Shown piece by piece: positions 1 to 7,807 of a stretch of DNA of 64,000 nt. Origin of the DNA: a virus. The stretch lies in the IMG/VR virus record IMGVR_UViG_3300044716_000883, positions 62,001 through 126,000 of that record; one strand, 5' to 3'. The notes under the pieces were generated by a model. It was not told the origin of the DNA. It was given only the letters and a program-made list of their open reading frames with translations, and made no database searches. Every line of letters starts with the position of its first letter. Position 1 is the first letter of the stretch. Position numbers and translations under genes: made by a program.

Positions 1-121
1 TTATGCTATTACACGCGATATGGCATTTCTTTACTGCTAAACGTGCGTATATACGTATCTAAAGATTGGTGTTGGTAGCCACAAGACTATAATAGGGAGC
101 GATGGCTTATTGCTGTTTGAT
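1..121. other. Left edge, no supportable gene
   Basis: Short open stretches reach stop codons at about 38-40, 60-62 and 76-78. Any of them could be the 3' end of a gene beginning outside the window, but none is long enough to recognise. No RNA gene or clear hairpin is seen here. Confidence 0.4.
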
Positions 122-129
122 ATATTTAT
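122..129 (+). promoter_or_regulatory. ATATTTAT motif, 8 nt before the gene at 138
   Basis: This is the first copy of an octamer repeated upstream of about 20 genes in the window. Its end is 8 nt from the ATG and no Shine-Dalgarno sequence lies between. It is a candidate promoter element of this phage. Confidence 0.45.
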
Positions 130-137
130 TGTAAACA

Positions 138-851
138 ATGGCTACATTCAAAATAAAACTAGAAGACAAAGCTGCTTTTCTTAATCAAATGGAAAAAGCA
201 GATGTTGAATTAAATACCAATCAAATGGTAGATAATGAGTTTAAGGGATATTTTGAAGTGACTATTGACGAACCAAAACAATTACAAATAGCTAAAGGTA
301 TTTTAAAACAATCTCCAAAAATTAACACCATAAAAGAAATGGAAAATAACAAGAAAAAAATGACTAAAGACGAATTAAAAGAAATGGTTCGTCAAGAATT
401 ACAAGCTGTATTAGCTGAAAAGAAAAAAGTTAAAGACGAAGACAAAGAAAAATTAGACGAGAACGAAGAAATTCTAGAAGAATCTCCTGCAGTTGAAATT
501 TTATCTATCTTAGCTGGTGTTGCTGGTTTAGGTTTAGGTAGTGCGGCTATTATGAAAGCACAAGATGTTTTAAAAGCTAAAAAGCCAGAATTATTTAAGA
601 AATTACAAGGTATCAGCGGTGCAATTGGTAAAGCAGATCCTTCTAAAAACTTAGAAGAAACTGAAGTAATTGAAGAATCTCCAGTAATGGATATCTTAGG
701 TGTTTTAGCAGGTGTAGGTGGTTTAGGGTTAGGCAGTGCTGCTATCATGAAGTTACAAGATAAAATCAAACAAAAGAATCCAGAATTATACGCAAAATTA
801 CAAAAGGCAAGTAGCGCTATTGGTGCAGCTGATCCTTCTAAGAAATTGTAA
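138..851 (+). CDS. Protein with a tandem C-terminal duplication, function unknown
   Basis: This 237-residue protein is not recognised. Residues 1-70 form a small charged domain. Residues 75-94 (TKDELKEMVRQELQAVLAE) look like the amphipathic capsid-targeting-type peptides found at the N-termini of many other proteins here, but this one is internal. Residues 112-171 and 178-237 are two copies of a 60-residue unit: an acidic ESP lead, a glycine-rich hydrophobic stretch (AGVxGLGLGSAAIMK) and an amphipathic helix ending in ADPSK. The hydrophobic stretches could be membrane-active or packing helices. A terminator hairpin follows directly, so the gene probably ends its transcript. A packaged or membrane-interacting protein is possible but unproven. 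Confidence 0.75.
   Translation: MATFKIKLEDKAAFLNQMEKADVELNTNQMVDNEFKGYFEVTIDEPKQLQIAKGILKQSPKINTIKEMENNKKKMTKDELKEMVRQELQAVLAEKKKVKDEDKEKLDENEEILEESPAVEILSILAGVAGLGLGSAAIMKAQDVLKAKKPELFKKLQGISGAIGKADPSKNLEETEVIEESPVMDILGVLAGVGGLGLGSAAIMKLQDKIKQKNPELYAKLQKASSAIGAADPSKKL
471..848 (+). repeat. Tandem duplication inside the first gene (two 60-residue units)
   Basis: Unit 1 covers 471-650 and unit 2 covers 669-848, joined by a short acidic linker. The protein copies are clearly alike (hydrophobic AGVxGLGLGSAAIMK core, ADPSK end), while the DNA has diverged at many third positions. This is an old duplication kept under selection. Confidence 0.85.
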
Positions 852-876
852 TAATTCACACATAATATAGAAAAGT

Positions 877-904
877 AGGGTATCTTGAAAAAGATGCCCT
901 TTTT
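877..904 (+). terminator. Rho-independent terminator
   Basis: The arms 877-886 and 891-900 form a 10-bp stem with one T-G wobble and a GAAA tetraloop, followed by a T-rich run. It closes the transcript of the gene at 138. Confidence 0.85.
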
Positions 905-945
905 CTTTGGAGGTATAAAATCCCCTTCGTAACTTCCACCTACGC

Positions 946-1003
946 GGGTTGGGAAAAAGGGAATGGGGGAAATGGGAAAAACGGCGAGGGGTTGGGGAAC
1001 GGG
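946..1003 (+). other. G-run cluster, candidate G-quadruplex
   Basis: Eight runs of three or more G (946-948, 951-953, 959-961, 965-969, 974-976, 988-991, 994-997, 1001-1003) lie on the + strand within 58 nt, between a terminator and the next gene. The surrounding genome is AT-rich, so this intergenic patch is compositionally out of place. The spacing would allow one or two quadruplexes in the DNA or in a transcript. Confidence 0.6.
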
Positions 1004-1012
1004 AAAGCACAT

Positions 1013-1020
1013 ATATTTAT
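1013..1020 (+). promoter_or_regulatory. ATATTTAT motif, 15 nt before the gene at 1036
   Basis: A copy of the recurrent octamer lies just after the G-run cluster and before the two-gene unit 1036-1508. Confidence 0.45.
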
Positions 1021-1035
1021 ATATAAACATATATT

Positions 1036-1233
1036 ATGAGATACAAAAATAACGTATTAGATAAATTAACACAATTAGAATCTACTATTACTAAAATTCA
1101 ATTCCAAGTAAATAGAGGAATGGATCAAGATCAAATTTTAGAGTCTATTGAAGATTTAAAAGAACAAGTAGAAAAAACACGTGAAATGATTTCTTTAGAA
1201 GGAGATGATTTTGCACAACAATTCGCTAGATAA
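1036..1233 (+). CDS. Small helical protein, unknown function
   Basis: This 65-residue, highly charged protein is predicted by eye to be almost entirely alpha-helical. Hydrophobic residues fall at heptad-like spacing (LDKLTQLESTITKIQFQV, then IEDLKEQVEKTREMI), which suggests a coiled coil. It has no Cys and no catalytic motif. The gene lies 2 nt before the next small gene and is probably co-transcribed with it. The function is not recognised. Confidence 0.7.
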   Translation: MRYKNNVLDKLTQLESTITKIQFQVNRGMDQDQILESIEDLKEQVEKTREMISLEGDDFAQQFAR

Positions 1234-1235
1234 TT

Positions 1236-1508
1236 ATGTGGTTAACATTATTAATTGTACATATTGTTGAGTTAGCTGTAGTTGGTGGTATATTACTAAT
1301 TAGACGTAATGCTGCGCTTGAAAAAGCAGTTGTTGAACAACGTCAATATATTGATGCTATTAGTATTATAATTGCTAATTCGGATGCTAAATTAAAGGAA
1401 TTAGATATTCAAGGTGCATTTGAAGCAGATGATGAAGTAGGAACATTCTTTAATAATTTAAAGGAAATCCAAACCATCATAAGTGATTTTAATAATTCTA
1501 GAAACTAG
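1236..1508 (+). CDS. Small membrane-anchored protein
   Basis: This 90-residue protein begins with one strongly hydrophobic segment (about residues 2-22, LTLLIVHIVELAVVGGILLI) followed by RR. A single N-terminal membrane anchor with a cytoplasmic tail is likely. The remainder is a charged, helical tail. It is paired with the preceding coiled-coil gene. A holin or spanin role cannot be excluded, but no family signature is visible. Confidence 0.7.
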   Translation: MWLTLLIVHIVELAVVGGILLIRRNAALEKAVVEQRQYIDAISIIIANSDAKLKELDIQGAFEADDEVGTFFNNLKEIQTIISDFNNSRN

Positions 1509-1512
1509 TTTG

Positions 1513-1522
1513 GTTACGTAAC
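1513..1522. promoter_or_regulatory. Perfect palindrome GTTACGTAAC upstream of the sigma gene
   Basis: This 10-bp inverted repeat lies in the 53-nt gap 40 nt before the sigma-factor start. It could be an operator or a DNA-methylation or restriction site. The evidence is position and symmetry only. Confidence 0.3.
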
Positions 1523-1561
1523 TTTCCTTCCATATATTGGGAGTAAAATTAGGAAATCACT

Positions 1562-2338
1562 ATGTCATATTATGATAATTACGGTGCTGATATTTTCGCC
1601 GATGATGATAAATTAGCACTTACTAAACGAGGTAAACCGCGTAAGCGTAAACCAAAAGAACCTCGTATTTATTTCACTCAAGATACTGAAGACGCTATTG
1701 TAGAATATTTAGCTTGTATTGATCAAGCTGAACGTAATCGCATTTATAACGACCGTATTGAATATGGTTTTTATAAACTGTCCGAAAACATTATCCATAC
1801 ATTTAAGTTCTACTACACTGATACTGATACTATTGAGGAATTAAAGCACGAGGTAATTACATTCCTACTCGAAAAACTCCACTTATATAAACCTGAGAAG
1901 GGTAAAGCATTCTCTTATTTTGGTACTATTGCCAAACGCTATCTTATTGTATATAATGAAAATAACTACAAGAAACTTCAAGAAAAAGTTGATGTAGATG
2001 AATCTGATGAGGAACAAATGTCATTATATGAAAATGATAAGAATATTGAGAGTATGCTGGATGGTAATACATTCATGGATCAATATATTAGGTATATAGA
2101 CAAATATCTGTTTAAACTGTTCCCTAAAAAACAAGATGCTCAAACAGCAGATGCTATTGTTGAATTATTCCGCAAACGCGAAACATTAGAAATATTCAAT
2201 AAAAAAGCATTATACATTTATATACGCGAAATCACCGACGTATCTACTCCTCAGATTACTAAAATAATTAAAAAACTTAAATTAATATACGTTCAGCTAT
2301 ATAATGAATATTACGAGCACGGACATATAAAGATTTAG
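1562..2338 (+). CDS. gp55-like late-transcription sigma factor
   Basis: This is a candidate phage sigma factor that redirects host RNA polymerase to late genes. The 258-residue protein has a basic, low-complexity N-terminus (RGKPRKRKPKEPR). A helical core at about residues 70-140 follows the sigma-70 region 2 pattern seen in T4 gp55 relatives: a core-binding helix ending LLEKLHLYKPEKGKAF, then SYFGTIAKRYLI. The C-terminal 60 residues are helical and could bind the flap or clamp. It is longer than T4 gp55 (185 residues). The gene precedes the baseplate operon it would be expected to activate. The recurrent ATATTTAT motif is a plausible target. Confidence 0.75.
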   Translation: MSYYDNYGADIFADDDKLALTKRGKPRKRKPKEPRIYFTQDTEDAIVEYLACIDQAERNRIYNDRIEYGFYKLSENIIHTFKFYYTDTDTIEELKHEVITFLLEKLHLYKPEKGKAFSYFGTIAKRYLIVYNENNYKKLQEKVDVDESDEEQMSLYENDKNIESMLDGNTFMDQYIRYIDKYLFKLFPKKQDAQTADAIVELFRKRETLEIFNKKALYIYIREITDVSTPQITKIIKKLKLIYVQLYNEYYEHGHIKI

Positions 2339-2344
2339 TTATTT

Positions 2345-2352
2345 ATATTTAT
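2345..2352 (+). promoter_or_regulatory. ATATTTAT motif, 14 nt before the gene at 2367
   Basis: A recurrent octamer starts the presumed baseplate transcription unit, just downstream of the sigma gene's stop. Confidence 0.45.
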
Positions 2353-2366
2353 TGATAAACGCATTT

Positions 2367-2750
2367 ATGGCAAATTTTGATGACGTGACAGTATTCGGTA
2401 GCACGTCTCTATCGGATCTGTTCAAACAAATACACAAGAATAATAAAGACATCGACAAACAAATCGGTGATTTTATTGATACTATGAAACCAATGGCGAC
2501 AGCTAACGCGGGTTCTGCAACAATGTTAATGCCTACTGTCAAGGATTTAATTGATGTTAACGTAAAAAATAACGAACAGCTAATTAAAATGGCAGCTATT
2601 GCGCAACGTGCAGCAACTGTTAGTAATAATTCGAATAACGAGCTTATTGATATGAGTGAGATTGAAGCTTTGTTGGCTGAACAGAAAGAAGTTCAAGAAC
2701 AAGGAAAAAAACTATTAGAACAAGCACCTGTTGTTGCAATAAATAACTAA
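2367..2750 (+). CDS. Small helical protein at the head of the baseplate operon
   Basis: I chose the ATG at 2367 rather than an upstream TTG at 2352, because the TTG overlaps the ATATTTAT motif. The 127-residue product starts MANFDDVTV and is mostly helical, with a Glu/Gln-rich C-terminus (EALLAEQKEVQEQGKKLLEQ). It lies 1 nt before the spike gene. Position suggests a small baseplate or tail-assembly protein, but no family is recognised. Confidence 0.65.
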   Translation: MANFDDVTVFGSTSLSDLFKQIHKNNKDIDKQIGDFIDTMKPMATANAGSATMLMPTVKDLIDVNVKNNEQLIKMAAIAQRAATVSNNSNNELIDMSEIEALLAEQKEVQEQGKKLLEQAPVVAINN

Positions 2751-2751
2751 T

Positions 2752-3921
2752 ATGAAGTATACTATTGGATCAGCAAACTCTTTTAAAGGATTTGGAAATA
2801 ATAATTTCTCAAATATTCCACCTCCAACTACTGGTAGAGTATATGGTGTTGTTACAACTAAAGATACACCTACAAAAGCAATGTTTGAAAAAGTAGGTGG
2901 ATTTAATGCTATTGGTACTGTTTTTTATCTTAGTTACAATGAATCAATTGGTATTGCTGGACGTACAGATGATGCTTTTTTAGATGATTGTAATATTGCT
3001 AAACCATTATCATCTCAAATAGCAAATTATCCTGTATTAGGTGAATTAGTTAATATTTTAAACTTACCATCCTCAGATACTCAACAATCACCTTCTTCTA
3101 CTTTTCCATACTATACTCTTATAAATTTATGGAATAGTGTTCAACAAAATGCCCAACCAGCAAACTATGATGCTAATTTAGGAGTTACATTTGTTGAAAA
3201 CTCAAACATTAGATCACTACTACCTTTTGAAGGTGATTATATAATACAAGGTAGACAAGGTGGATCTATAAGATTTAGTTCTACAACAAAATTACATAGT
3301 GATTCGAATGAATGGAGTAGCATAGGAAATGAAGATAGCCCTATTACAATAGTAACAAACGGACTTAAATTTGATCCTAAGAAAAATTATTATGTTGAAC
3401 AAATAAATAAAGATGACTCTTCACTTTATCTAACATCAACACAACAATTACCATTACAAACAGATAAAACAGGAGTATTAAATCCACTTACTAATCCTAT
3501 TGATCCATCAAAATACTTTAATTCTCAAGCTATTTTAAATAGTGATAGAATTGTTTTAAATTCTAAGAAGGATGAAGTAATGTTGTTTGCTAAAACAAAT
3601 ATTGAGATAAGTACTAAAAATATTATTAACTTAAATGCTGATGATAGAGTACATCTTAATGGAGGGAAAGTTTTTTTAGGTACTGTAAATAATCAATTGC
3701 CAACTGAAAATATAGTATTGGGTGGTAAATTACACGATTTATTACTTAATCTGATGGATTCACTACATGAATTCGGAACTGGCCTTTCAAGTGTTGTTGG
3801 TAGTCCTGAAGGAACACCAGCTACCGATATAATAACTGCTGCTAGGGGTTTATGTACTTCAATTGATAGAATTGAAAAGGATTTAGAAGGAATTTTATCA
3901 CAACAAAACTTTACAGCGTAA
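2752..3921 (+). CDS. gp5-like baseplate central spike or hub protein
   Basis: This 389-residue protein is probably the membrane-puncturing spike at the centre of the baseplate. Residues 25-40 (TGRVYGVVTTKDTPT) begin an OB-like domain, with FEGDYIIQGRQGGSIRF near residues 160-175 as in gp5 and gpV relatives. Residues about 265-325 form short beta repeats (LNSDRIVLNSKKDEVMLFAK, then NIEISTKNIINLNADDRVHL) of the kind that builds a triple-stranded beta helix. No lysozyme domain is fused, unlike T4 gp5. A separate GH19 enzyme lies downstream in the same operon. The C-terminus is helical. The gene overlaps the next start by one base (TAATG). Confidence 0.7.
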   Translation: MKYTIGSANSFKGFGNNNFSNIPPPTTGRVYGVVTTKDTPTKAMFEKVGGFNAIGTVFYLSYNESIGIAGRTDDAFLDDCNIAKPLSSQIANYPVLGELVNILNLPSSDTQQSPSSTFPYYTLINLWNSVQQNAQPANYDANLGVTFVENSNIRSLLPFEGDYIIQGRQGGSIRFSSTTKLHSDSNEWSSIGNEDSPITIVTNGLKFDPKKNYYVEQINKDDSSLYLTSTQQLPLQTDKTGVLNPLTNPIDPSKYFNSQAILNSDRIVLNSKKDEVMLFAKTNIEISTKNIINLNADDRVHLNGGKVFLGTVNNQLPTENIVLGGKLHDLLLNLMDSLHEFGTGLSSVVGSPEGTPATDIITAARGLCTSIDRIEKDLEGILSQQNFTA

Positions 3922-5168
3922 TGGCAAATAATTTAAATGTAGGATCTGTAGTTTCTCCTGATGTTTTAAAAACAATATCTGCATCAACAGCAATTAAAAC
4001 TTTTGGTGATCAGTTAAAGGATAAAGCTAAAGAAAAAGTTGTAGCTGTTATTAGAGATAAAGCTGGAGAATTAGCATCTAATCTTGAACAAGTAATTAAA
4101 GATGAATACCAAGCTGGAATTGATCATAATAATGAATTAAAAAGACTAGAAACATTATATCAGCAAGGACAAATTCCTACTAAAGAAGAATATGATAAAG
4201 CTGTTTTAGCAGAAAATGAGGCTTATAAAAAACAACAAGAATCTTTTGATCTTCAAAAGAAAAAAATAAACAAGGATATAAATGATATTAATCTAGATCC
4301 AGAAAAAAAAATAAAAGAAGATAGAAAAAAAAGAAAAGCACAAAGGCAAGAAAAACGAGCAAAAAATAAAGCTAGAGATACTCAAGCAAAAAGAGATCTT
4401 AATAAAAAAGTAATAAAAAATGCTAAAAAAACTTTAGCCCCTATTATAGGATTACAAATCGCTAATCAACTTTCTTCTATTATATCTCAAAGATCAAAAT
4501 TAGAAGAATTAGTAGATCAAGTAAATACTTATATTGATACAGCTAATACTCCTGAAACCACCACTATTGCTACTAATTTAAGAAATAATACTATTACTTT
4601 GATTAATAGCAGTATAGATAAATTACAAAATCTACAAACTATATTAAATCAGATAAATACATATCTAGCTATATTTAATGCTATTGTAACAGTATTATCT
4701 GCCATCCCAATACCAACCTCAGTACCTCCTGGTGTTGGTATTCCCGTTAATATAATTACTAGGATTGTTAATACTATTGAAAAAGCTAATAAATTAGTAT
4801 CTGCATTAAATGTGGTATTGGCTGTTGCTACAATAGCATTGGAAAATGAGGTAAATAAACTAAATGAATTAATACTAAAATTAAAAAATATTAATTTAGA
4901 TGGATTAAATAGTCAACAATTATCTGATCTTACTTCATCTATATATAATAATGTGGATCAATTTCCACCATATAAAGGATTTAAATTTAAAATTAAAGAA
5001 GAACAAAATCAAGCATTTGTTGTTAAAGGCAATAAACGCCGCTACGCAGTTGCGACTAATCGTGACGGTGTAGAGGTTTTAAAAAGCGATTTTTCATTTA
5101 CGCTAGATCCCAATGATCTAGTAGACCAATTGAAACTAATTATTGATCAACGAAATTTACAAGGATAA
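3921..5168 (+). CDS. Baseplate- or tail-associated structural protein, lysine-rich
   Basis: This 415-residue protein has long charged helices (residues 25-165, with many KK/EK pairs). A hydrophobic, Pro/Gly-containing helical stretch follows at about residues 235-305 (LAIFNAIVTVLSAIPIPTSV). It ends in a compact domain with FKIKEEQNQAFVVKGNKRRY and a DRDG-like strand pair. It sits between the spike and wedge genes, so a hub, tape-measure or baseplate role is likely. The start overlaps the previous stop (TAATG), which suggests translational coupling. No enzymatic motif is seen. Confidence 0.55.
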   Translation: MANNLNVGSVVSPDVLKTISASTAIKTFGDQLKDKAKEKVVAVIRDKAGELASNLEQVIKDEYQAGIDHNNELKRLETLYQQGQIPTKEEYDKAVLAENEAYKKQQESFDLQKKKINKDINDINLDPEKKIKEDRKKRKAQRQEKRAKNKARDTQAKRDLNKKVIKNAKKTLAPIIGLQIANQLSSIISQRSKLEELVDQVNTYIDTANTPETTTIATNLRNNTITLINSSIDKLQNLQTILNQINTYLAIFNAIVTVLSAIPIPTSVPPGVGIPVNIITRIVNTIEKANKLVSALNVVLAVATIALENEVNKLNELILKLKNINLDGLNSQQLSDLTSSIYNNVDQFPPYKGFKFKIKEEQNQAFVVKGNKRRYAVATNRDGVEVLKSDFSFTLDPNDLVDQLKLIIDQRNLQG

Positions 5169-5169
5169 A

Positions 5170-5177
5170 ATATTTAT
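5170..5177 (+). promoter_or_regulatory. ATATTTAT motif, 4 nt before the gene at 5182
   Basis: The octamer begins 2 nt after the preceding stop codon and ends 4 nt before the ATG. If it is a promoter element, the transcript would be nearly leaderless. Confidence 0.45.
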
Positions 5178-5181
5178 AATT

Positions 5182-5547
5182 ATGAACACTAAAGCATTTA
5201 AAAGACTAATTAAAGAAGCCGTAATCGATGCTATTCATGAAGAGTTACCATACATTCTTGAAGAGCACATGGCTAAACAAGAGAAAAAATCATTGCGTGA
5301 AAACAGAACAATGAGTTTTACTAGCGCCGATGTAATGACAGGAGCAGGCAACCCAGACGTTAGATCGTCACTTCGTAGTAAAATGGGTGAAGCATTTGGG
5401 TTTCAACAACCACAACAACAGTTAAAAGTAATTGATGCTGTTGATGAAGCTACAGGTGAAAGGGTAAATCCATTCGCTGCGTTTATTGCTGATGCTGCTG
5501 CTAACATGACATCAATGGATAAATCAGGATTAAGAAATTTAGATTAA
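5182..5547 (+). CDS. Small protein with an amphipathic N-terminal peptide
   Basis: This 121-residue protein starts at the ATG after the ATATTTAT motif. An upstream in-frame start at 5143 would overlap the previous gene. The N-terminus (MNTKAFKRLIKEAVIDAIHE) is an amphipathic helix of the type shared by many proteins here and could be a capsid-targeting peptide. The rest is polar and has no recognised domain. It sits between baseplate genes, so a baseplate-assembly role is also possible. Confidence 0.7.
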   Translation: MNTKAFKRLIKEAVIDAIHEELPYILEEHMAKQEKKSLRENRTMSFTSADVMTGAGNPDVRSSLRSKMGEAFGFQQPQQQLKVIDAVDEATGERVNPFAAFIADAAANMTSMDKSGLRNLD

Positions 5548-5548
5548 T

Positions 5549-5962
5549 ATGCCACTACCTCAAACAATACGTGTAAATCCGTTAGATTTACGTAAAAATA
5601 TTGCTATTGGGGTATCGCTACCTTTTAAAGGACCTTTTACAAGTACTTTTACTACTAAGGATCAAATTAAATCTAATTTAATCAATCTTTTACTTACTAA
5701 TAAAGGTGAAAGAATAATGAATCCTACTTTTGGATGTGATATAAAAAAACAATTATTTCAAAATATTACTACTGAATTACAACAAAAAATTATAGATATT
5801 ATTGTAGAAGCTGTTAGTATATTCATGCCTGAAATACAAGTTGGATTAATAGAAGTAGTTCCAAATACTGATTATAATCAAATAAATATAACAATATACT
5901 ATAAAATTATAATATCTAACACCCCAGGCCAAGTAACAATTCAATTTGAAACACTTAGATAA
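5549..5962 (+). CDS. gp25-like baseplate wedge protein
   Basis: This 137-residue protein belongs to the GPW/gp25 family that joins the sheath to the baseplate wedge. The family signature is visible: a beta-rich N-terminus, a helix ending in LINLLLTNKGERIMNPTFG (about residues 42-60), then a long helix and a C-terminal beta sheet. Length and position, directly before the gp6-like gene, match T4-like and contractile-tail operons. Confidence 0.88.
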   Translation: MPLPQTIRVNPLDLRKNIAIGVSLPFKGPFTSTFTTKDQIKSNLINLLLTNKGERIMNPTFGCDIKKQLFQNITTELQQKIIDIIVEAVSIFMPEIQVGLIEVVPNTDYNQINITIYYKIIISNTPGQVTIQFETLR

Positions 5963-5964
5963 AA

Positions 5965-7788
5965 ATGACAAACGAAGATAAAAATATATCATATTTAAAT
6001 AAAGATTTTGGTTCCTTTAAAGCAGAATTACAACAATACGCCAAAACTTATTTTCCAACAACTTATAATGACTTTACAGAAGCCACACCAGGTAATATGT
6101 TTATTGAAATGGCATCTTACGTTGGTGATGTTATGTCATTTTATTTAGATACTCAAGTACAAGAAAATTTCTTATTATACGCTAAAGAAAAAGAAAATTT
6201 ATATGCACAAGCATATGTAATGGGTTATCGCCCTAAAGCATCTTATGCTTCAAATACTACTGTTGATATATATCAATTGGTTCCTTCTATTACTAATGGT
6301 GGTGTTACAACTCCGGATTATGCTACTTATGGAATTATAGTCCCAACAAATACATCACTCACCTCAACAACAAACGGAACTAAATTTTTAACTACACAAC
6401 AAGTTGATTTTACAGACACTGGTAGTACTGAAATTACTTTTGTAGACTCTAACTATTATCTACTCAAAAAATCAGTTCCTGCTATATCAGCAGAAATAAA
6501 AGAAACTACAATTAATGTAGGTACAAATCAAAAATTTGCTACTACAACTATTACTGACGATAATATATTACAAATATTAAATGTTACTGGTAGTATGGGT
6601 AATCAGTGGTATGAAGTTCCTTATTTAGCACAATCATCTATTTTTCAACAAATAGCTAATCCATCATACAATACCGATCAGGTTCCCTATTTATTGCAAT
6701 TACAAAGAGCCCCTAGACGTTTTGTTTCTAGAATATTATCAGACAATACCTTACAATTAGAATTTGGAGCTGGTTTATCTATAAATAAAACTGATACTCA
6801 AATAATTCCAACTCCATCTAATATTCAAGCGGGTATTGTACCTGGTATTTCATTATTAACAAATAATTACAATGAAGCTGGTACTTTCTTTACTCAAGAA
6901 TATGGTTTAGTACCTAATGGTGATTTAATAGTAAAGTATTTAGTTGGTGGTGGTATTACATCAAATGTACCTGCTAATGATTTAACTACTATAGATACAA
7001 CAGGTGTAACATTTCCTGGTGGTGGTGGGGCTTTAAATGCTACTGTATTGCAAAGTATAGTATCATCAAATCCAAATCCATCTTCGGGTGGGAGAAATGG
7101 AGATACAGTTGATGAAATTAGACAAAACGCTTTATATGCTTATTCAACTCAATTAAGAGCTGTAACTAAAGATGATTATATAGTAAGAGCAATGTCAATG
7201 CCTGCTGATTATGGTACTGTAGCTAAAGCATATATTTCACAAGATTTAAATACAAATCCTCAAGAAACGGTAGCCTACACAAGTCCCTTTAATCCACTAG
7301 CTTTAGATCTATATATTTTATCATATAATAGTGATAAACAATTAACTACAGCAGTACCAACATTAAAACAAAATTTAGTAACTTATCTTAATCAATATAG
7401 AATGGTTACTGATGCTATTAATATTAAAGATGCATATTATATCAATATTGGACTTAACTTTGATATTATTATATTGAGTGGATATTCTAATAAAGATGTA
7501 ATAACTAATTGTATAACTACATTAAAAGACCATTTTAATACAGATAAATGGCAAATTAACCAACCAATTATCATTTCAGATATTACTTCTAAATTATTAC
7601 AAGTTAAAGGCGTTCAATCTGTAGTTAAGTTAGAAATAACAAACAAACAAGGAGGAAATTATTCTCAATACGGATATGATATTGCTGGGGCTACTAAAAG
7701 TGGAAATATTTACCCTTCATTAGATCCAGCTATATTTGAAATTAGATTCCCTGATGTTGATATACAAGGTAGAGTAGTAGTAAGTTAA
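5965..7788 (+). CDS. gp6-like (baseplate J family) wedge protein
   Basis: This 607-residue wedge protein would form the iris of the baseplate. The N-terminus carries the gp6/J hallmark: a short helix, then FTEATPGNMFIEMASYVGDV and an FYLDTQVQENFL helix (residues 37-70). The middle domain is beta-rich. Near residues 375-420, GRNGDTVDEIRQNALYAYST followed by RAVTKDDYIVRA is the conserved J-type core. It follows the gp25-like gene by 2 nt, the usual order. T4 gp6 is 660 residues. Confidence 0.88.
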   Translation: MTNEDKNISYLNKDFGSFKAELQQYAKTYFPTTYNDFTEATPGNMFIEMASYVGDVMSFYLDTQVQENFLLYAKEKENLYAQAYVMGYRPKASYASNTTVDIYQLVPSITNGGVTTPDYATYGIIVPTNTSLTSTTNGTKFLTTQQVDFTDTGSTEITFVDSNYYLLKKSVPAISAEIKETTINVGTNQKFATTTITDDNILQILNVTGSMGNQWYEVPYLAQSSIFQQIANPSYNTDQVPYLLQLQRAPRRFVSRILSDNTLQLEFGAGLSINKTDTQIIPTPSNIQAGIVPGISLLTNNYNEAGTFFTQEYGLVPNGDLIVKYLVGGGITSNVPANDLTTIDTTGVTFPGGGGALNATVLQSIVSSNPNPSSGGRNGDTVDEIRQNALYAYSTQLRAVTKDDYIVRAMSMPADYGTVAKAYISQDLNTNPQETVAYTSPFNPLALDLYILSYNSDKQLTTAVPTLKQNLVTYLNQYRMVTDAINIKDAYYINIGLNFDIIILSGYSNKDVITNCITTLKDHFNTDKWQINQPIIISDITSKLLQVKGVQSVVKLEITNKQGGNYSQYGYDIAGATKSGNIYPSLDPAIFEIRFPDVDIQGRVVVS

Positions 7789-7807
7789 AAATTAAAAATA
7801 ATAAAGT

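Noticed and set aside
392-1030. Minus-strand open frames opposite the first gene and the G-rich gap
   Set aside because: They lie antisense to a convincing duplicated-domain gene, show biased composition expected of shadows, and run through a terminator and the G-run cluster.
2352-2366. TTG start at 2352 for the small baseplate gene
   Set aside because: It overlaps the ATATTTAT motif, and the ATG at 2367 gives a better N-terminus (MANFDDVTV).
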